A stretch of DNA of 64,000 nt from Clostridium cavendishii DSM 21758 (GCF_900141845.1 NZ_FQZB01000022.1:1-64000); one strand, 5' to 3'; positions 8,064-17,726 are shown, counted from the first letter of the stretch. The notes: a model not told the origin generated them from the sequence alone. Numbers and translations are program-made.

Positions 8064-9458
8064 TTACTGCTCCATTTTTTTAGCTTTTTCAATTGCTTCT
8101 TCAATACTACCTACAAATATGAATGCTGATTCTGGAAGGCTATCATGTTTTCCTTCTAGAATTTCTTTGAAGCCTCTTATTGTTTCTTTTACTGGTACAT
8201 ATTTACCTTGCATACCTGTAAATTGTTCAGCAACTGTAAATGGTTGAGAAAGGAATCTTTGAACTCTTCTAGCTCTTCCAACTATAAGTTTATCTTCTTC
8301 AGAAAGCTCATCAACACCTAGAATTGCGATTATATCTTGTAATTCTTTGTATCTTTCAAGTATGTGCTTAACTTTTGAAGCAACTTCATAATGCTCTTCA
8401 CCAACTATTCTTGGATCTAATATTCTTGAAGTAGAATCTAGTGGATCTACCGCTGGATATATACCAAGTTCAGCTATACCTCTTGATAAAACTGTTGTTG
8501 CATCAAGATGAGAGAATGTTGTAGCTGGAGCTGGGTCAGTTAAGTCATCCGCAGGAACATAAACTGCTTGAACTGATGTTATAGAACCATTAGTAGTAGA
8601 AGTAATTCTTTCTTGTAATGCTCCCATTTCAGTTGCAAGTGTTGGTTGGTAACCAACTGCTGAAGGTATTCTACCTAATAGGGCCGAAACCTCTGAACCT
8701 GCTTGTGTAAATCTGAATATATTATCTATAAATAATAAAACGTCTTGACCTTTGTCTCTGAAGTATTCTGCCATTGTAAGACCAGTTAATGCAACTCTCA
8801 TTCTAGCACCAGGTGGTTCGTTCATTTGTCCGAAAACTAATGCAGTTTTGTTTATAACCCCTGAATCCTTCATTTCATGGTAAAGATCATTACCTTCTCT
8901 TGATCTTTCTCCAACACCTGTAAATACTGATAATCCACCGTGTTGTTTTGCTATATTGTTTATAAGCTCTTGGATAAGAACTGTTTTACCAACACCAGCT
9001 CCTCCAAATAGACCTATTTTTCCTCCTCTTTGATAAGGAGCTATAAGGTCTATAACTTTAATTCCTGTTTCAAACATTTCAGGTTCGACTGATTGTTCTT
9101 CGAATGTTGGTGCTGGTCTGTGAATTGGATAAGTTTCTTCACTATTTGCATCACCTTCATTATCTATAGTCTTACCTAAAACATTGAATAATCTTCCTAA
9201 AACTGCTTCTCCTACTGGAACTGATATAGGCAATCCTGTATCTACTGCATCAAGACCTCTTCTTAGTCCTTCTGTTGCTTCCATAGCTATAGTTCTAACT
9301 ATATCATCCCCTACATGTTGCTCAACTTCACATACAAGAGTACGATCGCCCATATTTATGTGAATAGCGTTATATATATTAGGAAGTTCGTCTGTATTAA
9401 ATTTTATGTCAACTACTGGTCCAATTACTTGAACAACTTTACCTATAGTACCTGGCAT
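8064..9458 (-). CDS. atpD: ATP synthase F1 beta subunit
   Basis: The catalytic beta subunit (464 residues) of F1. It shows the Walker A motif GGAGVGKTVLIQEL, the arm with the catalytic Glu (GVGERSREGNDLYHEM), the DELSEED loop as DELSEED near residue 385, and the Walker B segment VLLFIDNIFRFTQAGSEV. The ATG at 9458 has GGAGG 7 nt upstream; a TTG one codon earlier is less likely. It sits between atpG and atpC. Confidence 0.98.
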   Translation of the reverse strand: MPGTIGKVVQVIGPVVDIKFNTDELPNIYNAIHINMGDRTLVCEVEQHVGDDIVRTIAMEATEGLRRGLDAVDTGLPISVPVGEAVLGRLFNVLGKTIDNEGDANSEETYPIHRPAPTFEEQSVEPEMFETGIKVIDLIAPYQRGGKIGLFGGAGVGKTVLIQELINNIAKQHGGLSVFTGVGERSREGNDLYHEMKDSGVINKTALVFGQMNEPPGARMRVALTGLTMAEYFRDKGQDVLLFIDNIFRFTQAGSEVSALLGRIPSAVGYQPTLATEMGALQERITSTTNGSITSVQAVYVPADDLTDPAPATTFSHLDATTVLSRGIAELGIYPAVDPLDSTSRILDPRIVGEEHYEVASKVKHILERYKELQDIIAILGVDELSEEDKLIVGRARRVQRFLSQPFTVAEQFTGMQGKYVPVKETIRGFKEILEGKHDSLPESAFIFVGSIEEAIEKAKKMEQ

Positions 9459-9473
9459 CAAAATACCTCCTTA

Positions 9474-10325
9474 CTATTTTTGCGCTTCTGCTCCACCTAC
9501 AATTTCTGATATTTCTTGGGTAATAGCGCTTTGTCTTATTCTATTATACTTAGTTGTTAATCTATCTAAGATGTCATCTGCATTCTTTGTCGCACCGTCC
9601 ATGGCTTGCATCCTAGCACTTTGCTCACTTGATTTAGAATTAATCATAGCATTTAGAACCTTACCTTTTAGGTATACTTCCATACCTTGGTCAAATACAG
9701 TTTCTATATCTGGTTCTATAGTATAATTTAAATTTTGTTTTCCCTCTTTAATTTCAAAAGGAAGTAGTTTATCTACTCTTACTTCTTGTTTTACAGTGGT
9801 TATGAATTCAGTGTAAACTACATTTACTTCTGAAACTTCACCAGCTTTAAACTTTCTTATAGCATGCTCTGTAATAGTTCTAGCATCTCTTATAGTTGGC
9901 ACATCAGCTATATCTACATATTCAGCAACAGTATCAAAACCACGCTTTTTAACATAAGGTATACCTTTTTGTCCTACTACCATAACTAGATTATTTAATT
10001 TATCATCAGAAAAATTATTATTTAAGTAAGCAACAACGTTACTATTAAAGCCTCCACATAGACCTGAATCTGACGTTAAGACTATGAATAGCTTTTGTTC
10101 ACTATTGTTTCCCTTTATATAAACACTTTCCTTAAAATCACCTAAAGCAGTCATAAGTTCATCTGTAACATATGATAAACTATTATAATACCTGTTATTA
10201 ACATCAAGTTCTCTTCTTACTTTTCTCAGTTTAGAAGTGGCAACAAGCCCCATGGCTTTTGTTATTTTCTTAGTATTTTGTATACTTTTCATTCTTCTTT
10301 TAATTTCAATAAGTCCAGATCCCAT
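9474..10325 (-). CDS. atpG: ATP synthase F1 gamma subunit
   Basis: The rotor shaft of F1 (283 residues). It has the conserved N-terminal helix IKRRMKSIQNTKKITKAM, the central GLCGGFN motif and the C-terminal helix that enters the alpha-beta ring. The ATG at 10325 is preferred because AGGAGG lies 8 nt upstream; the GTG at 10334 overlaps it. It is separated from atpD by 15 nt. Confidence 0.97.
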   Translation of the reverse strand: MGSGLIEIKRRMKSIQNTKKITKAMGLVATSKLRKVRRELDVNNRYYNSLSYVTDELMTALGDFKESVYIKGNNSEQKLFIVLTSDSGLCGGFNSNVVAYLNNNFSDDKLNNLVMVVGQKGIPYVKKRGFDTVAEYVDIADVPTIRDARTITEHAIRKFKAGEVSEVNVVYTEFITTVKQEVRVDKLLPFEIKEGKQNLNYTIEPDIETVFDQGMEVYLKGKVLNAMINSKSSEQSARMQAMDGATKNADDILDRLTTKYNRIRQSAITQEISEIVGGAEAQK

Positions 10326-10375
10326 ATACTCCACCTCCTAATCCTAAAGGATTGCATAGCTTGTAAAAGCTATGC

Positions 10376-11884
10376 TTAAATTAAGAAAATTTTCTTAAAT
10401 TCTACTAGGGCCTCTTCAAGAGATGCTTTAATTTCATCAGTTAAAGTTTTACCTTCTTGAAGATTCTTTCTTAGGTCTCTATGGTGAGTATCTACGTATT
10501 CTAAGAACTCAACTTGGAATTTCTTAAGATCATTTACCTTTACATCTGATAAGAAATCATTTACTGCTGCATAAAGAATGATTACTTGACTTTCAACATT
10601 CATAGGTGAATATTGATCTTGCTTTAATATTTCAATTAGTCTCTTACCTTTTTCAAGTCTTCTTTGAGTATCTTTATCAAGGTCAGAACCAAATTGAGCA
10701 AAAGCTGCAAGTTCTCTGTATTGAGCAAGTTCTAGTCTTAATGTACCAGATACTTGTTTCATTGCTTTAATTTGAGCATTACCACCAACTCTTGATACAG
10801 ATATACCAGCATTAACAGCAGGTCTTTGACCAGCGTTAAATAATTCTGATTCTAGGAATATCTGACCATCTGTTATAGATATAACATTTGTTGGTATATA
10901 AGCTGTAACGTCTCCTGCTAGAGTTTCTACTATTGGAAGTGCAGTTAATGAACCTCCGCCATTCTCAGCTGAAAGCTTTGCAGCTCTTTCAAGAAGTCTT
11001 GAATGGATGTAGAATACATCTCCAGGATAAGCTTCTCTGCCTGGTGGTCTCCTAAGTAATAGTGACATTGTTCTATAAGCAACCGCATGCTTCGATAAAT
11101 CATCATATATGATAAGAACATCTTTACCTTTGTGCATGAAGTATTCACCCATTGAACAACCAGCATATGGTGCCATGTATTGAAGTGGTGCTGTGTCTGC
11201 AGCTGTTGCTGCTACAATTGTTGTATAATCCATAGCTCCCATTTCAGTTAATGTATTATATATATGTGCAACTGTAGATTGTTTTTGTCCTATAGCTACA
11301 TAGATGCAAATAACATCTTTACCTTTTTGATTAATAATTGTATCTATACCTATAGCAGTTTTACCTGTTTGTCTGTCTCCAATTATTAATTCTCTTTGTC
11401 CCCTACCAATAGGAATCATTGAGTCAATTGCTTTTATACCTGTTTGTAAAGGTTGATTAACTGAACTTCTGTCTATTATGCTAGGTGCTGGGACTTCTAT
11501 TGGTCTATATCCATCATTGTTTATAGGACCCTTTCCGTCTATTGGCATACCTAATGCATTTACAACTCTACCTATAACAGCATCTCCTACTGGAACTTCA
11601 ACAATCTTGCCTGTTCTTTTTACTACGTCTCCTTCTTTTATACCTTTTTCAGAGCCTAGTAAAACACAACCAACATTGTCTTGTTCAAGGTTTAGAGCCA
11701 TGCCATATATATTGTTAGGGAATTCTAAAAGTTCCCCTCCCATACATTCATCTAAGCCATAAACTCTAGCAACACCATCACCCACTTGGATAATAGTACC
11801 AGAATCTACAGTTTTTATTTGTTTTTCGTATTTTTCTATTTCACTTTTGATTATAGAAGTAATTTCTTCTGGTTTTATATTCAT
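10376..11884 (-). CDS. atpA: ATP synthase F1 alpha subunit
   Basis: The non-catalytic alpha subunit (502 residues) of F1, binding nucleotide at the alpha-beta interfaces. The Walker A motif is GDRQTGKTAIGID (about 169-181), and the arginine-finger region near SVSRVGGNAQIKAM is conserved. The ATG at 11884 follows AGAGGTGAGACC. It is separated from atpH by 10 nt. Confidence 0.98.
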   Translation of the reverse strand: MNIKPEEITSIIKSEIEKYEKQIKTVDSGTIIQVGDGVARVYGLDECMGGELLEFPNNIYGMALNLEQDNVGCVLLGSEKGIKEGDVVKRTGKIVEVPVGDAVIGRVVNALGMPIDGKGPINNDGYRPIEVPAPSIIDRSSVNQPLQTGIKAIDSMIPIGRGQRELIIGDRQTGKTAIGIDTIINQKGKDVICIYVAIGQKQSTVAHIYNTLTEMGAMDYTTIVAATAADTAPLQYMAPYAGCSMGEYFMHKGKDVLIIYDDLSKHAVAYRTMSLLLRRPPGREAYPGDVFYIHSRLLERAAKLSAENGGGSLTALPIVETLAGDVTAYIPTNVISITDGQIFLESELFNAGQRPAVNAGISVSRVGGNAQIKAMKQVSGTLRLELAQYRELAAFAQFGSDLDKDTQRRLEKGKRLIEILKQDQYSPMNVESQVIILYAAVNDFLSDVKVNDLKKFQVEFLEYVDTHHRDLRKNLQEGKTLTDEIKASLEEALVEFKKIFLI

Positions 11885-11894
11885 GGTCTCACCT

Positions 11895-12434
11895 CTATTC
11901 TTTTCTAAGCATTAAGGCTTTCATTTCATCAAGTTTAGATATGATAGTTCCATCTATAACATCATTTCCAACCCTAACGTATAGTCCACCAATGATACTC
12001 TTGTCAATTTCATAGTTTAAAATGACCTTTTTATTATACTTCTTTTCTAACTTTGAAGTTAATCTTTGTGACTCATCTTCCGTTAATGGAATAACACTTT
12101 TAATATGAGCTAATAAAGTATTGTTCTTTTCTAAATGGATTTTCTCCATTTGAACTAAAATTTCTCTCAAATTAAGAATTCTATCTTTTTCAACTAATAT
12201 TAGTAAGAAGGATAGTAATCCTGCATCTATCTTTCCTTCAAATATAGTTTTTAAAGTATCCTTCTTTTTACCTGTACTTATTTGAGGGTGCTTTATAACT
12301 TCATAAAAATCTTCATTTCCAGAAATTAAATCACATATAGTTTTAAGATCTTGGATATACTCATCTACTTTATTTTTACTTTCTGCTACTTCATAAAGTG
12401 CAAGAGCATATCTTTTGTCTAAATATTCATACAT
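11895..12434 (-). CDS. atpH: ATP synthase F1 delta subunit
   Basis: A 179-residue delta subunit, the peripheral-stalk link on top of the alpha-beta ring. It has an N-terminal six-helix domain and a shorter C-terminal domain ending in the typical GGLYVRVGNDVIDGTI segment. The gene starts 2 nt after the atpF stop, and its ribosome binding site lies inside the end of atpF, so the two are likely translationally coupled. Confidence 0.95.
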   Translation of the reverse strand: MYEYLDKRYALALYEVAESKNKVDEYIQDLKTICDLISGNEDFYEVIKHPQISTGKKKDTLKTIFEGKIDAGLLSFLLILVEKDRILNLREILVQMEKIHLEKNNTLLAHIKSVIPLTEDESQRLTSKLEKKYNKKVILNYEIDKSIIGGLYVRVGNDVIDGTIISKLDEMKALMLRKE

Positions 12435-12436
12435 AC

Positions 12437-12916
12437 TTAGACACCTACCTTATCAATGAAGTCATTTATTAGTCTCCTATGATTTTCTTCATCAATAGAT
12501 TGTTCAAGAGCTTTACCTGAAAGTAACACGGCTAAATCAACAGCTTGAGTCTTTAATTCATACTCTGCTTTTTGCTTTTCCCTAGCAATTTCAAGTTTTG
12601 CTCTTTCCATAATAGTTTCTGCTTCTTTGTGAGCATCATCTACTATTTCATTATATACAGCATCAGCTTTTTTCTTCTTAGCTTCGGTAATTTTTTTACC
12701 TTCTTCTTTAGCTGATTTTAGAATTGTTTCATTTTCTATTCTAAGTCTTCTTGCTTTTTCAGCGTCTTCATCAGCCTTTGCAATAGTACCTTCTATTAAG
12801 TCTTCTCTTTCTTGTAAAACATTTTGTATTTTATCCCAAAAAAAGTGCTTCAATACAAGTATTATTATTGCAAAGTTAATAAGAGTAGCAATTAATGTAC
12901 TTAACTGAAATTCCAT
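12437..12916 (-). CDS. atpF: ATP synthase Fo b subunit
   Basis: A 159-residue b subunit: one N-terminal transmembrane segment (about 8-26), then a long, charged, Ala/Glu/Lys-rich helix (about 35-150) that dimerises as the peripheral stator. Its length and position between atpE and atpH are typical. Confidence 0.95.
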   Translation of the reverse strand: MEFQLSTLIATLINFAIIILVLKHFFWDKIQNVLQEREDLIEGTIAKADEDAEKARRLRIENETILKSAKEEGKKITEAKKKKADAVYNEIVDDAHKEAETIMERAKLEIAREKQKAEYELKTQAVDLAVLLSGKALEQSIDEENHRRLINDFIDKVGV

Positions 12917-12982
12917 ATACTATTCATAGCCTCCCTTCGGAGTCAATTAACTCAACTCGTAGTTAGTATTTAACAATTAGAA

Positions 12983-13201
12983 CTATTTAACAAATAAAAT
13001 TATTATTGCTACTATTAAACCATAAATAGCTGTTGCTTCTGAAAGACCAGCACCTATGATTAACGCAGATTGAATCTTACCTGCTGCTTCCGGTTGTCTA
13101 GCAATAGCTTCTGTTGCTTTTCCTGTTGCTATACCTATTCCTACTCCTGCTCCAATACCTGCTAATACAGCTATACCAGCTGCTAAAACTCCTAAATCCA
13201 T
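12983..13201 (-). CDS. atpE: ATP synthase Fo c subunit
   Basis: A 72-residue hairpin of two transmembrane helices joined by the polar loop ARQPEA; copies form the rotor ring. The ion-carrying Glu is E55 in LSEATAIYGL. Residues that define Na+-type rings in Ilyobacter (Gln in GVGQG and Ser after the Glu) are Ile22 and Ala56 here, which points to proton coupling. AGGAGG lies just upstream of the ATG. Confidence 0.97.
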   Translation of the reverse strand: MDLGVLAAGIAVLAGIGAGVGIGIATGKATEAIARQPEAAGKIQSALIIGAGLSEATAIYGLIVAIIILFVK

Positions 13202-13223
13202 AATAAAATTCCTCCTATTTCTT

Positions 13224-13904
13224 TTAATGTTCTGATATTAATTTAATATTTATAATAGTAAGCATAGTAAATACAATCATCTGGATTCCTCCATCAAACA
13301 TATCAAAATAACCATGTACTATTATTGGCGCACCAACCTTGAATATAACTCCAAAATGTCCTAAAGCTTCATAAACTAATTCTACAAGAATGGTTGCTGC
13401 TAACATGTTACCAAAAAGTCTCAGTGCAAGTGATACTGGAAGAACAACTCTTTCCATTATATTAAGTGGTAACATAGGTATGAATGGTTCAGCATAACCT
13501 TTTAGGTAATGTCCAAAGCCATTTCTTTTAATTGCAGTTCCATTAACAACCAAAAATGATGATATTGCTAATGCTACTGTAACACTTAAATTTTTTGTTG
13601 GTGGCGCAACACCAACAAGCCCAGTAAAGTTCATAGTTAAAAGGAAAATCATTAAAGAACCAACATAAGGAATAAAATTCCTAAAGGATTCTCCCATATT
13701 ACCTTCAACTAAATCTGCAACTGTAGTATAAAAAAGTTCTAATGCAGATTGCTTTTTGTCTGGAATCTTCTTCAAGTTTCTAGTTAATAAATAGGATATT
13801 ATTCCTAAAATCAAAATTATAACCCATTGAACTATGATATCTCTACCAATGTCTATAGGTATACTTCCAATCTTAAAAGAAAATATAGGCTCAAATTTTT
13901 CCAC
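13224..13904 (-). CDS. atpB: ATP synthase Fo a subunit
   Basis: A 226-residue membrane protein with about five or six transmembrane helices forming the ion half-channels against the c-ring. The essential Arg is in SLALRLFGNMLAATI (about residue 162). It abuts atpI directly and precedes atpE by 22 nt. Confidence 0.96.
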   Translation of the reverse strand: MEKFEPIFSFKIGSIPIDIGRDIIVQWVIILILGIISYLLTRNLKKIPDKKQSALELFYTTVADLVEGNMGESFRNFIPYVGSLMIFLLTMNFTGLVGVAPPTKNLSVTVALAISSFLVVNGTAIKRNGFGHYLKGYAEPFIPMLPLNIMERVVLPVSLALRLFGNMLAATILVELVYEALGHFGVIFKVGAPIIVHGYFDMFDGGIQMIVFTMLTIINIKLISEH

Positions 13905-14270
13905 CTAATCACTTCCTTTCTCTTTGCTAAACCAATAAATCACGAGTGATATGTAATGAAAAACTAAAGCTGTTATAAATAACATAAGATTTAATGGTTC
14001 TTTAGCATAATAAATAGCTATTATACTTACAAGCGCTAGTCTTGCTATATAGCCTATGAACACTACAATACTTGATTTATTTTGTGAAAACATCCTACTA
14101 GTAATAAATCCACTAGTAGTAAAATTTATTGAGGAAATCAACACTCCAACTAAAAATGCTAAACCTGCACTAAAATTCAGCAAAATCATAATTAGTAATG
14201 CTAATAAACTACCTACAATCAAATTCACTTTAAAAACTCCATAGACTAACCTCGAAACACATTTCTCCAC
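13905..14270 (-). CDS. atpI: ATP synthase protein I
   Basis: A 121-residue protein with four predicted transmembrane segments at the head of the atp operon, where AtpI is usual; AtpI helps c-ring assembly but is not essential. It starts at GTG 14270 with AGGTG upstream and ends at the atpB start with no gap. Sequence is poorly conserved in this family, so the call rests on position, size and topology. Confidence 0.82.
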   Translation of the reverse strand: MEKCVSRLVYGVFKVNLIVGSLLALLIMILLNFSAGLAFLVGVLISSINFTTSGFITSRMFSQNKSSIVVFIGYIARLALVSIIAIYYAKEPLNLMLFITALVFHYISLVIYWFSKEKGSD

Positions 14271-14301
14271 TTTTTCACCTACTTACTACAGCTATGTTGT
14301 T

Positions 14302-14307
14302 ATTATA
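14302..14307 (-). promoter_or_regulatory. putative -10 box of the atp operon
   Basis: A perfect TATAAT on the minus strand, 32 nt upstream of the atpI GTG. The -35 region at the expected distance is AT-rich and weak, so the promoter is only tentative. Confidence 0.45.
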
Positions 14308-14631
14308 TCCTCATATATTTTTTTTATAAAATTCCATATTTCTGAAAATACTATATAAAACATTGAAAATTTTCATTTATCTTGAATATTATGCTAAATG
14401 CTTCCGTTATCTACGCTTCTTATTGCTTTTCTTTCAAAATAATTCTTGAGAACATAAAACTTTCATTTTTCTGAATATTACATTTTATAAGAAAATTCAT
14501 TAAAATTCATTGATATCATTTACATTAACCTTTTTTTTACATTAAATTACTTATATATATTAATTCTATATAATATTTCGTATGAAAATTAATTTTATAA
14601 TAATCACCCCTTAACTACTGTATTTATCTAT

Positions 14632-14656
14632 ATCTACTTAATTGAATTAAGTAGAT
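14632..14656. repeat. 25-bp perfect palindrome
   Basis: Arms ATCTACTTAATT and AATTAAGTAGAT around a single G. It lies about 360 nt upstream of atpI and is not followed by a T-run, so an operator role is as likely as termination. Confidence 0.6.
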
Positions 14657-14803
14657 TTTAAATATTCAAAAAAATTTTCAGATATTTAATTATATTTCAC
14701 TTTGCTTTTTAGACAATAGTATTTTTCTCTTATAAATTTATAAATATTCTATAATATTTTAATTTTTTTCATAAAAATATGACATATAAATTATTTATAA
14801 GCC

Positions 14804-14830
14804 ATCAAATAATAAACGTTATTATTTGAT
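14804..14830. repeat. 27-bp perfect palindrome
   Basis: Arms ATCAAATAATAA and TTATTATTTGAT around ACG. It lies just beyond the thlA terminator on the minus strand; its function is unknown. Confidence 0.6.
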
Positions 14831-14861
14831 TTCGATTTTTACTTTTTTTTACTCTATATAT

Positions 14862-14887
14862 AAAAAAGAGGCTTAGAGCCTCTTTTT
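14862..14887 (-). terminator. terminator after thlA
   Basis: The stem AAAAAGAGGC / GCCTCTTTTT is followed by T residues on the minus strand, immediately after the thlA stop. Confidence 0.9.
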
Positions 14888-14891
14888 TCCA

Positions 14892-16070
14892 TTATCTTTC
14901 TACTATTAAAGCAGTTCCCATGCCTCCACCTATACATAAAGTTGCTAATCCTTTTTTAGCATCTCTCTTTTCCATTTCATGAAGTAATGAAACTAATATT
15001 CTTGCACCTGAAGCTCCAACTGGGTGTCCTAATGCTATAGCTCCACCATTTACATTTACTTTTTCCATATCAAATTCTAAATCTTTAGCAACAGCTAAAC
15101 TTTGAGAAGCAAAAGCTTCATTTGCTTCTATTAAATCTAAATCTTTAATAGTTAAGCCAGTTCCTTCTAAAGCTTTTTTAGTTGCATGGAATGGTCCATA
15201 TCCCATTATTGTTGGATCTAAACCTTTTGAACCATAAGAAACTATTTTAGCAAGTGGTGTAATACCTAGTTCTTTAGCTTTTTCAGCACTCATAATAACT
15301 AAAGCTGCTGCTCCATCATTTATTCCTGAAGCATTACCAGCTGTAACTGTTCCATCTTTCTTAAATGCTGGTCTTAATTTAGCAAGACTCTCAGTTGTTG
15401 TTCCGAATCTTGGGAATTCATCAGTATCAAATACTTTTGGTTCTCCCTTTCTTTGAGGTATAACTACTGGAACTATTTCATCTTTAAATTTACCTTCTTT
15501 TATTGCTCTTTCTGCTTTTTGTTGAGATGCAGCTGAGAAAGCATCTTGAGCCTCTCTAGTAATACCCCATTGTTCTGCTATATTTTCAGCTGTTATTCCC
15601 ATATGAATGTTATTAAATGCATCCCATAAAGCATCATTAATCATTGAATCAACCATTTTTCCATCGCCCATTCTTTGACCAAATCTTGCAGTCTTTAATA
15701 AATATGGACCTTGTGACATATTTTCCATACCACCAGCTACTATAACATCAGCATCTCCAGCTTTTATTATAGATGCAGCCAAAGATACTGCTCTTAAACC
15801 TGAACCACAAACTTTGTTTAGAGTCATAGCTGATACTTCTAATGGTAATCCAGCTTTTACAGCCGCTTGTCTTGCAACATTTTGTCCAAGCCCTGCTTGA
15901 ATAACATTACCCATTAAAACTTCATCAACTAATTCTGGTTTTACTCCTGCTTTATTAACAGCTTCTTTAATAACTAAAGCTCCTAAATCTGTTGCTGCAA
16001 CATCCTTTAATGCTCCACCAAATGTACCAATAGCAGTTCTAACTGCACTTGCAATAACTACTTCTCTCAT
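14892..16070 (-). CDS. thlA: acetyl-CoA acetyltransferase (thiolase)
   Basis: Condenses two acetyl-CoA to acetoacetyl-CoA, the entry to butyrate/butanol fermentation in clostridia; cytoplasmic homotetramer. At 392 residues it is full length. The nucleophilic Cys is in LNKVCGSGLRAV (about residue 88), the catalytic His in GGAIALGHPVGASGAR (about 348) and the second Cys in CIGGGMG (about 378). GAGGAGG precedes the ATG. It is monocistronic between its own promoter and terminator, which fits the strong constitutive thl units of clostridia. Confidence 0.97.
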   Translation of the reverse strand: MREVVIASAVRTAIGTFGGALKDVAATDLGALVIKEAVNKAGVKPELVDEVLMGNVIQAGLGQNVARQAAVKAGLPLEVSAMTLNKVCGSGLRAVSLAASIIKAGDADVIVAGGMENMSQGPYLLKTARFGQRMGDGKMVDSMINDALWDAFNNIHMGITAENIAEQWGITREAQDAFSAASQQKAERAIKEGKFKDEIVPVVIPQRKGEPKVFDTDEFPRFGTTTESLAKLRPAFKKDGTVTAGNASGINDGAAALVIMSAEKAKELGITPLAKIVSYGSKGLDPTIMGYGPFHATKKALEGTGLTIKDLDLIEANEAFASQSLAVAKDLEFDMEKVNVNGGAIALGHPVGASGARILVSLLHEMEKRDAKKGLATLCIGGGMGTALIVER

Positions 16071-16131
16071 CTTGTAGCCCTCCTCAATATATATAATTAA
16101 TTTTAAAAATTAATAATCTTTAGACATTTTT

Positions 16132-16160
16132 ATTATACCCAACATTTACTTATTAATCAA
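16132..16160 (-). promoter_or_regulatory. sigma-A-type promoter of thlA
   Basis: On the minus strand TTGATT (16160-16155), 17 nt, TATAAT (16137-16132), ending about 60 nt upstream of the thlA ATG. Confidence 0.8.
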
Positions 16161-16384
16161 GAATTTTTGTTAAAAAAACTACAAAGTTAATAATTTATTT
16201 TTTTCTATTTTTCGATATTAAATTTCTTTTTTCTTTTATATGTAAATTTAAATGTTACCAATGGTTAATAGAGGTAATTCTTATGTTAAATTATGTACAA
16301 ACATTTTCTTCAAAAAATGACTATACTTTAAAGTATTGATAGGGATTTATTTTCAATGCTAAATAAATTTATTTTTCTTATATA
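16161..16384. other. intergenic region between thlA promoter and wecB terminator
   Basis: Together with the thlA leader, the space between thlA and wecB is about 357 nt. Apart from the thlA promoter and the wecB terminator, only AT-rich sequence without an ORF or clear structure was seen. Confidence 0.5.
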
Positions 16385-16423
16385 AAAAAAGAGTAACTTT
16401 CAATATATTAAAAGCTACTCTTT
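16385..16423 (-). terminator. terminator after wecB
   Basis: Arms AAAGAGTAaCTTT and AAAGcTACTCTTT with a T-rich tail, just past the wecB stop. Confidence 0.82.
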
Positions 16424-16427
16424 ATAT

Positions 16428-17582
16428 TTATTTTATTTTAAACTCTTCAAATTCTTTGTCTGAAATCCCAAAATATTTTTCTATAGCATCAACTATTCTT
16501 ATAGATGCCTTTCCATCTCCATATGGATTTATAGATTTGCTCATCTTTATATATTCCTCATTATTCTTTATTAACTTATTAGCTTCAGTCACTATCTTAT
16601 TAACATCTGTTCCAACAAGTTTAACAGTTCCAGCAGCAACAGCTTCTGGCCTTTCTGTAACATCCCTAAGTACAAGTACAGGCTTTCCTAAATGAGGTGC
16701 TTCTTCCTGTAATCCACCTGAATCAGTCATAACCATAAAGCATTTATTCATTAAGTTATGTGTTTCTTTTGTATCTTGTGGTGGAAGTAAATGAATCCTA
16801 GATCTATTTCCTAATTTCTTATCCACAACATCTTTAACCACTGGGTTTAAATGAACTAAATAAACTAATTCTACATCATCGTTTTCTTCTACTATTTTAT
16901 TTAAAGCATCGCAAATATTATCTATTCCTTCGCCCCAATTTTCCCTTCTATGAGCAGTTATCATGATAACCTTTTTATGTTCAAAATCTATCTCATTTAA
17001 TTCAGTTGTTTCAAATATATAATTAGATTTCACGGTATGTTCCATGGCATCAATTACTGTATTACCAGTAACTTTTATATCATTTTCATTTACACCTTCT
17101 CTTAAAAGATTATTCTTTGAACCTATTGTAGGCGCAAAATGTAAATCAGCTAAAGCTCCTGTAAGCTTTCTATTCATTTCCTCTGGAAAAGGGAAATATT
17201 TATCAAAAGTTCTAAGCCCAGCTTCCACATGACCAACTCTTATTTGTTGATAAAAAGCAGCAAGTCCTCCTGCAAATGTAGTTGTAGTATCTCCATGTAC
17301 AAGTATCATATCTGGTTTTTCAGTTGTAAATACCTCTTCAAGACCTTCAAGAACCTTATTAGTTATTCCAGTTAAAGTTTGTCTTGTCTTCATTATATTT
17401 AAATCAAAATCAGGCTTTATTTCAAATAAATCTAAAACTTGGTCTAACATTTCCCTATGTTGAGCAGTTACACAAACCTTTGATTCAATACCTTCTCTTT
17501 TTTCTAACTCTTTTACTAACGGTGCCATCTTTATAGCTTCTGGCCTTGTTCCAAATATGGTTAATACCTTTATCTTTTCCAC
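16428..17582 (-). CDS. wecB: UDP-N-acetylglucosamine 2-epimerase (non-hydrolysing)
   Basis: Interconverts UDP-GlcNAc and UDP-ManNAc, supplying ManNAc for teichoic acid linkage units or capsule. The 384-residue protein has the family start FGTRPEAIKMAPLV, the HGDTTTTFAG motif, the MITAHRRENWG motif and the C-terminal TDSGGLQEEAP motif. The GTG at 17582 is chosen because GGAGGG lies 7 nt upstream; the TTG at 17603 lies before that site. It stands alone with its own promoter and terminator. The symbol mnaA is equally valid. Confidence 0.95.
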   Translation of the reverse strand: MEKIKVLTIFGTRPEAIKMAPLVKELEKREGIESKVCVTAQHREMLDQVLDLFEIKPDFDLNIMKTRQTLTGITNKVLEGLEEVFTTEKPDMILVHGDTTTTFAGGLAAFYQQIRVGHVEAGLRTFDKYFPFPEEMNRKLTGALADLHFAPTIGSKNNLLREGVNENDIKVTGNTVIDAMEHTVKSNYIFETTELNEIDFEHKKVIMITAHRRENWGEGIDNICDALNKIVEENDDVELVYLVHLNPVVKDVVDKKLGNRSRIHLLPPQDTKETHNLMNKCFMVMTDSGGLQEEAPHLGKPVLVLRDVTERPEAVAAGTVKLVGTDVNKIVTEANKLIKNNEEYIKMSKSINPYGDGKASIRIVDAIEKYFGISDKEFEEFKIK

Positions 17583-17697
17583 TATTTTTCCCTCCAAAGT
17601 CAATATTATTTAATTTATCTTTACAATGAACTTTATACTCCGTAAGTTCTAGTGCAAACCTATTTAAAATTACATATTTTTTAAAACACTACTTTTT

Positions 17698-17726
17698 ATT
17701 ATATCTATTTAAATTATCTTTTGCAA
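17698..17726 (-). promoter_or_regulatory. sigma-A-type promoter of wecB
   Basis: Minus-strand TTGCAA (17726-17721), 17 nt, TATAAT (17703-17698), about 115 nt upstream of the GTG start. Confidence 0.7.

Larger units (their letters stand above)
14271..14861. other. gene-free AT-rich region upstream of atpI
   Basis: About 590 nt without a convincing ORF. It holds the putative atp -10 box and two perfect palindromes, at 14632-14656 and 14804-14830, described separately. The rest is AT-rich sequence in which nothing else was recognised. Confidence 0.6.
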
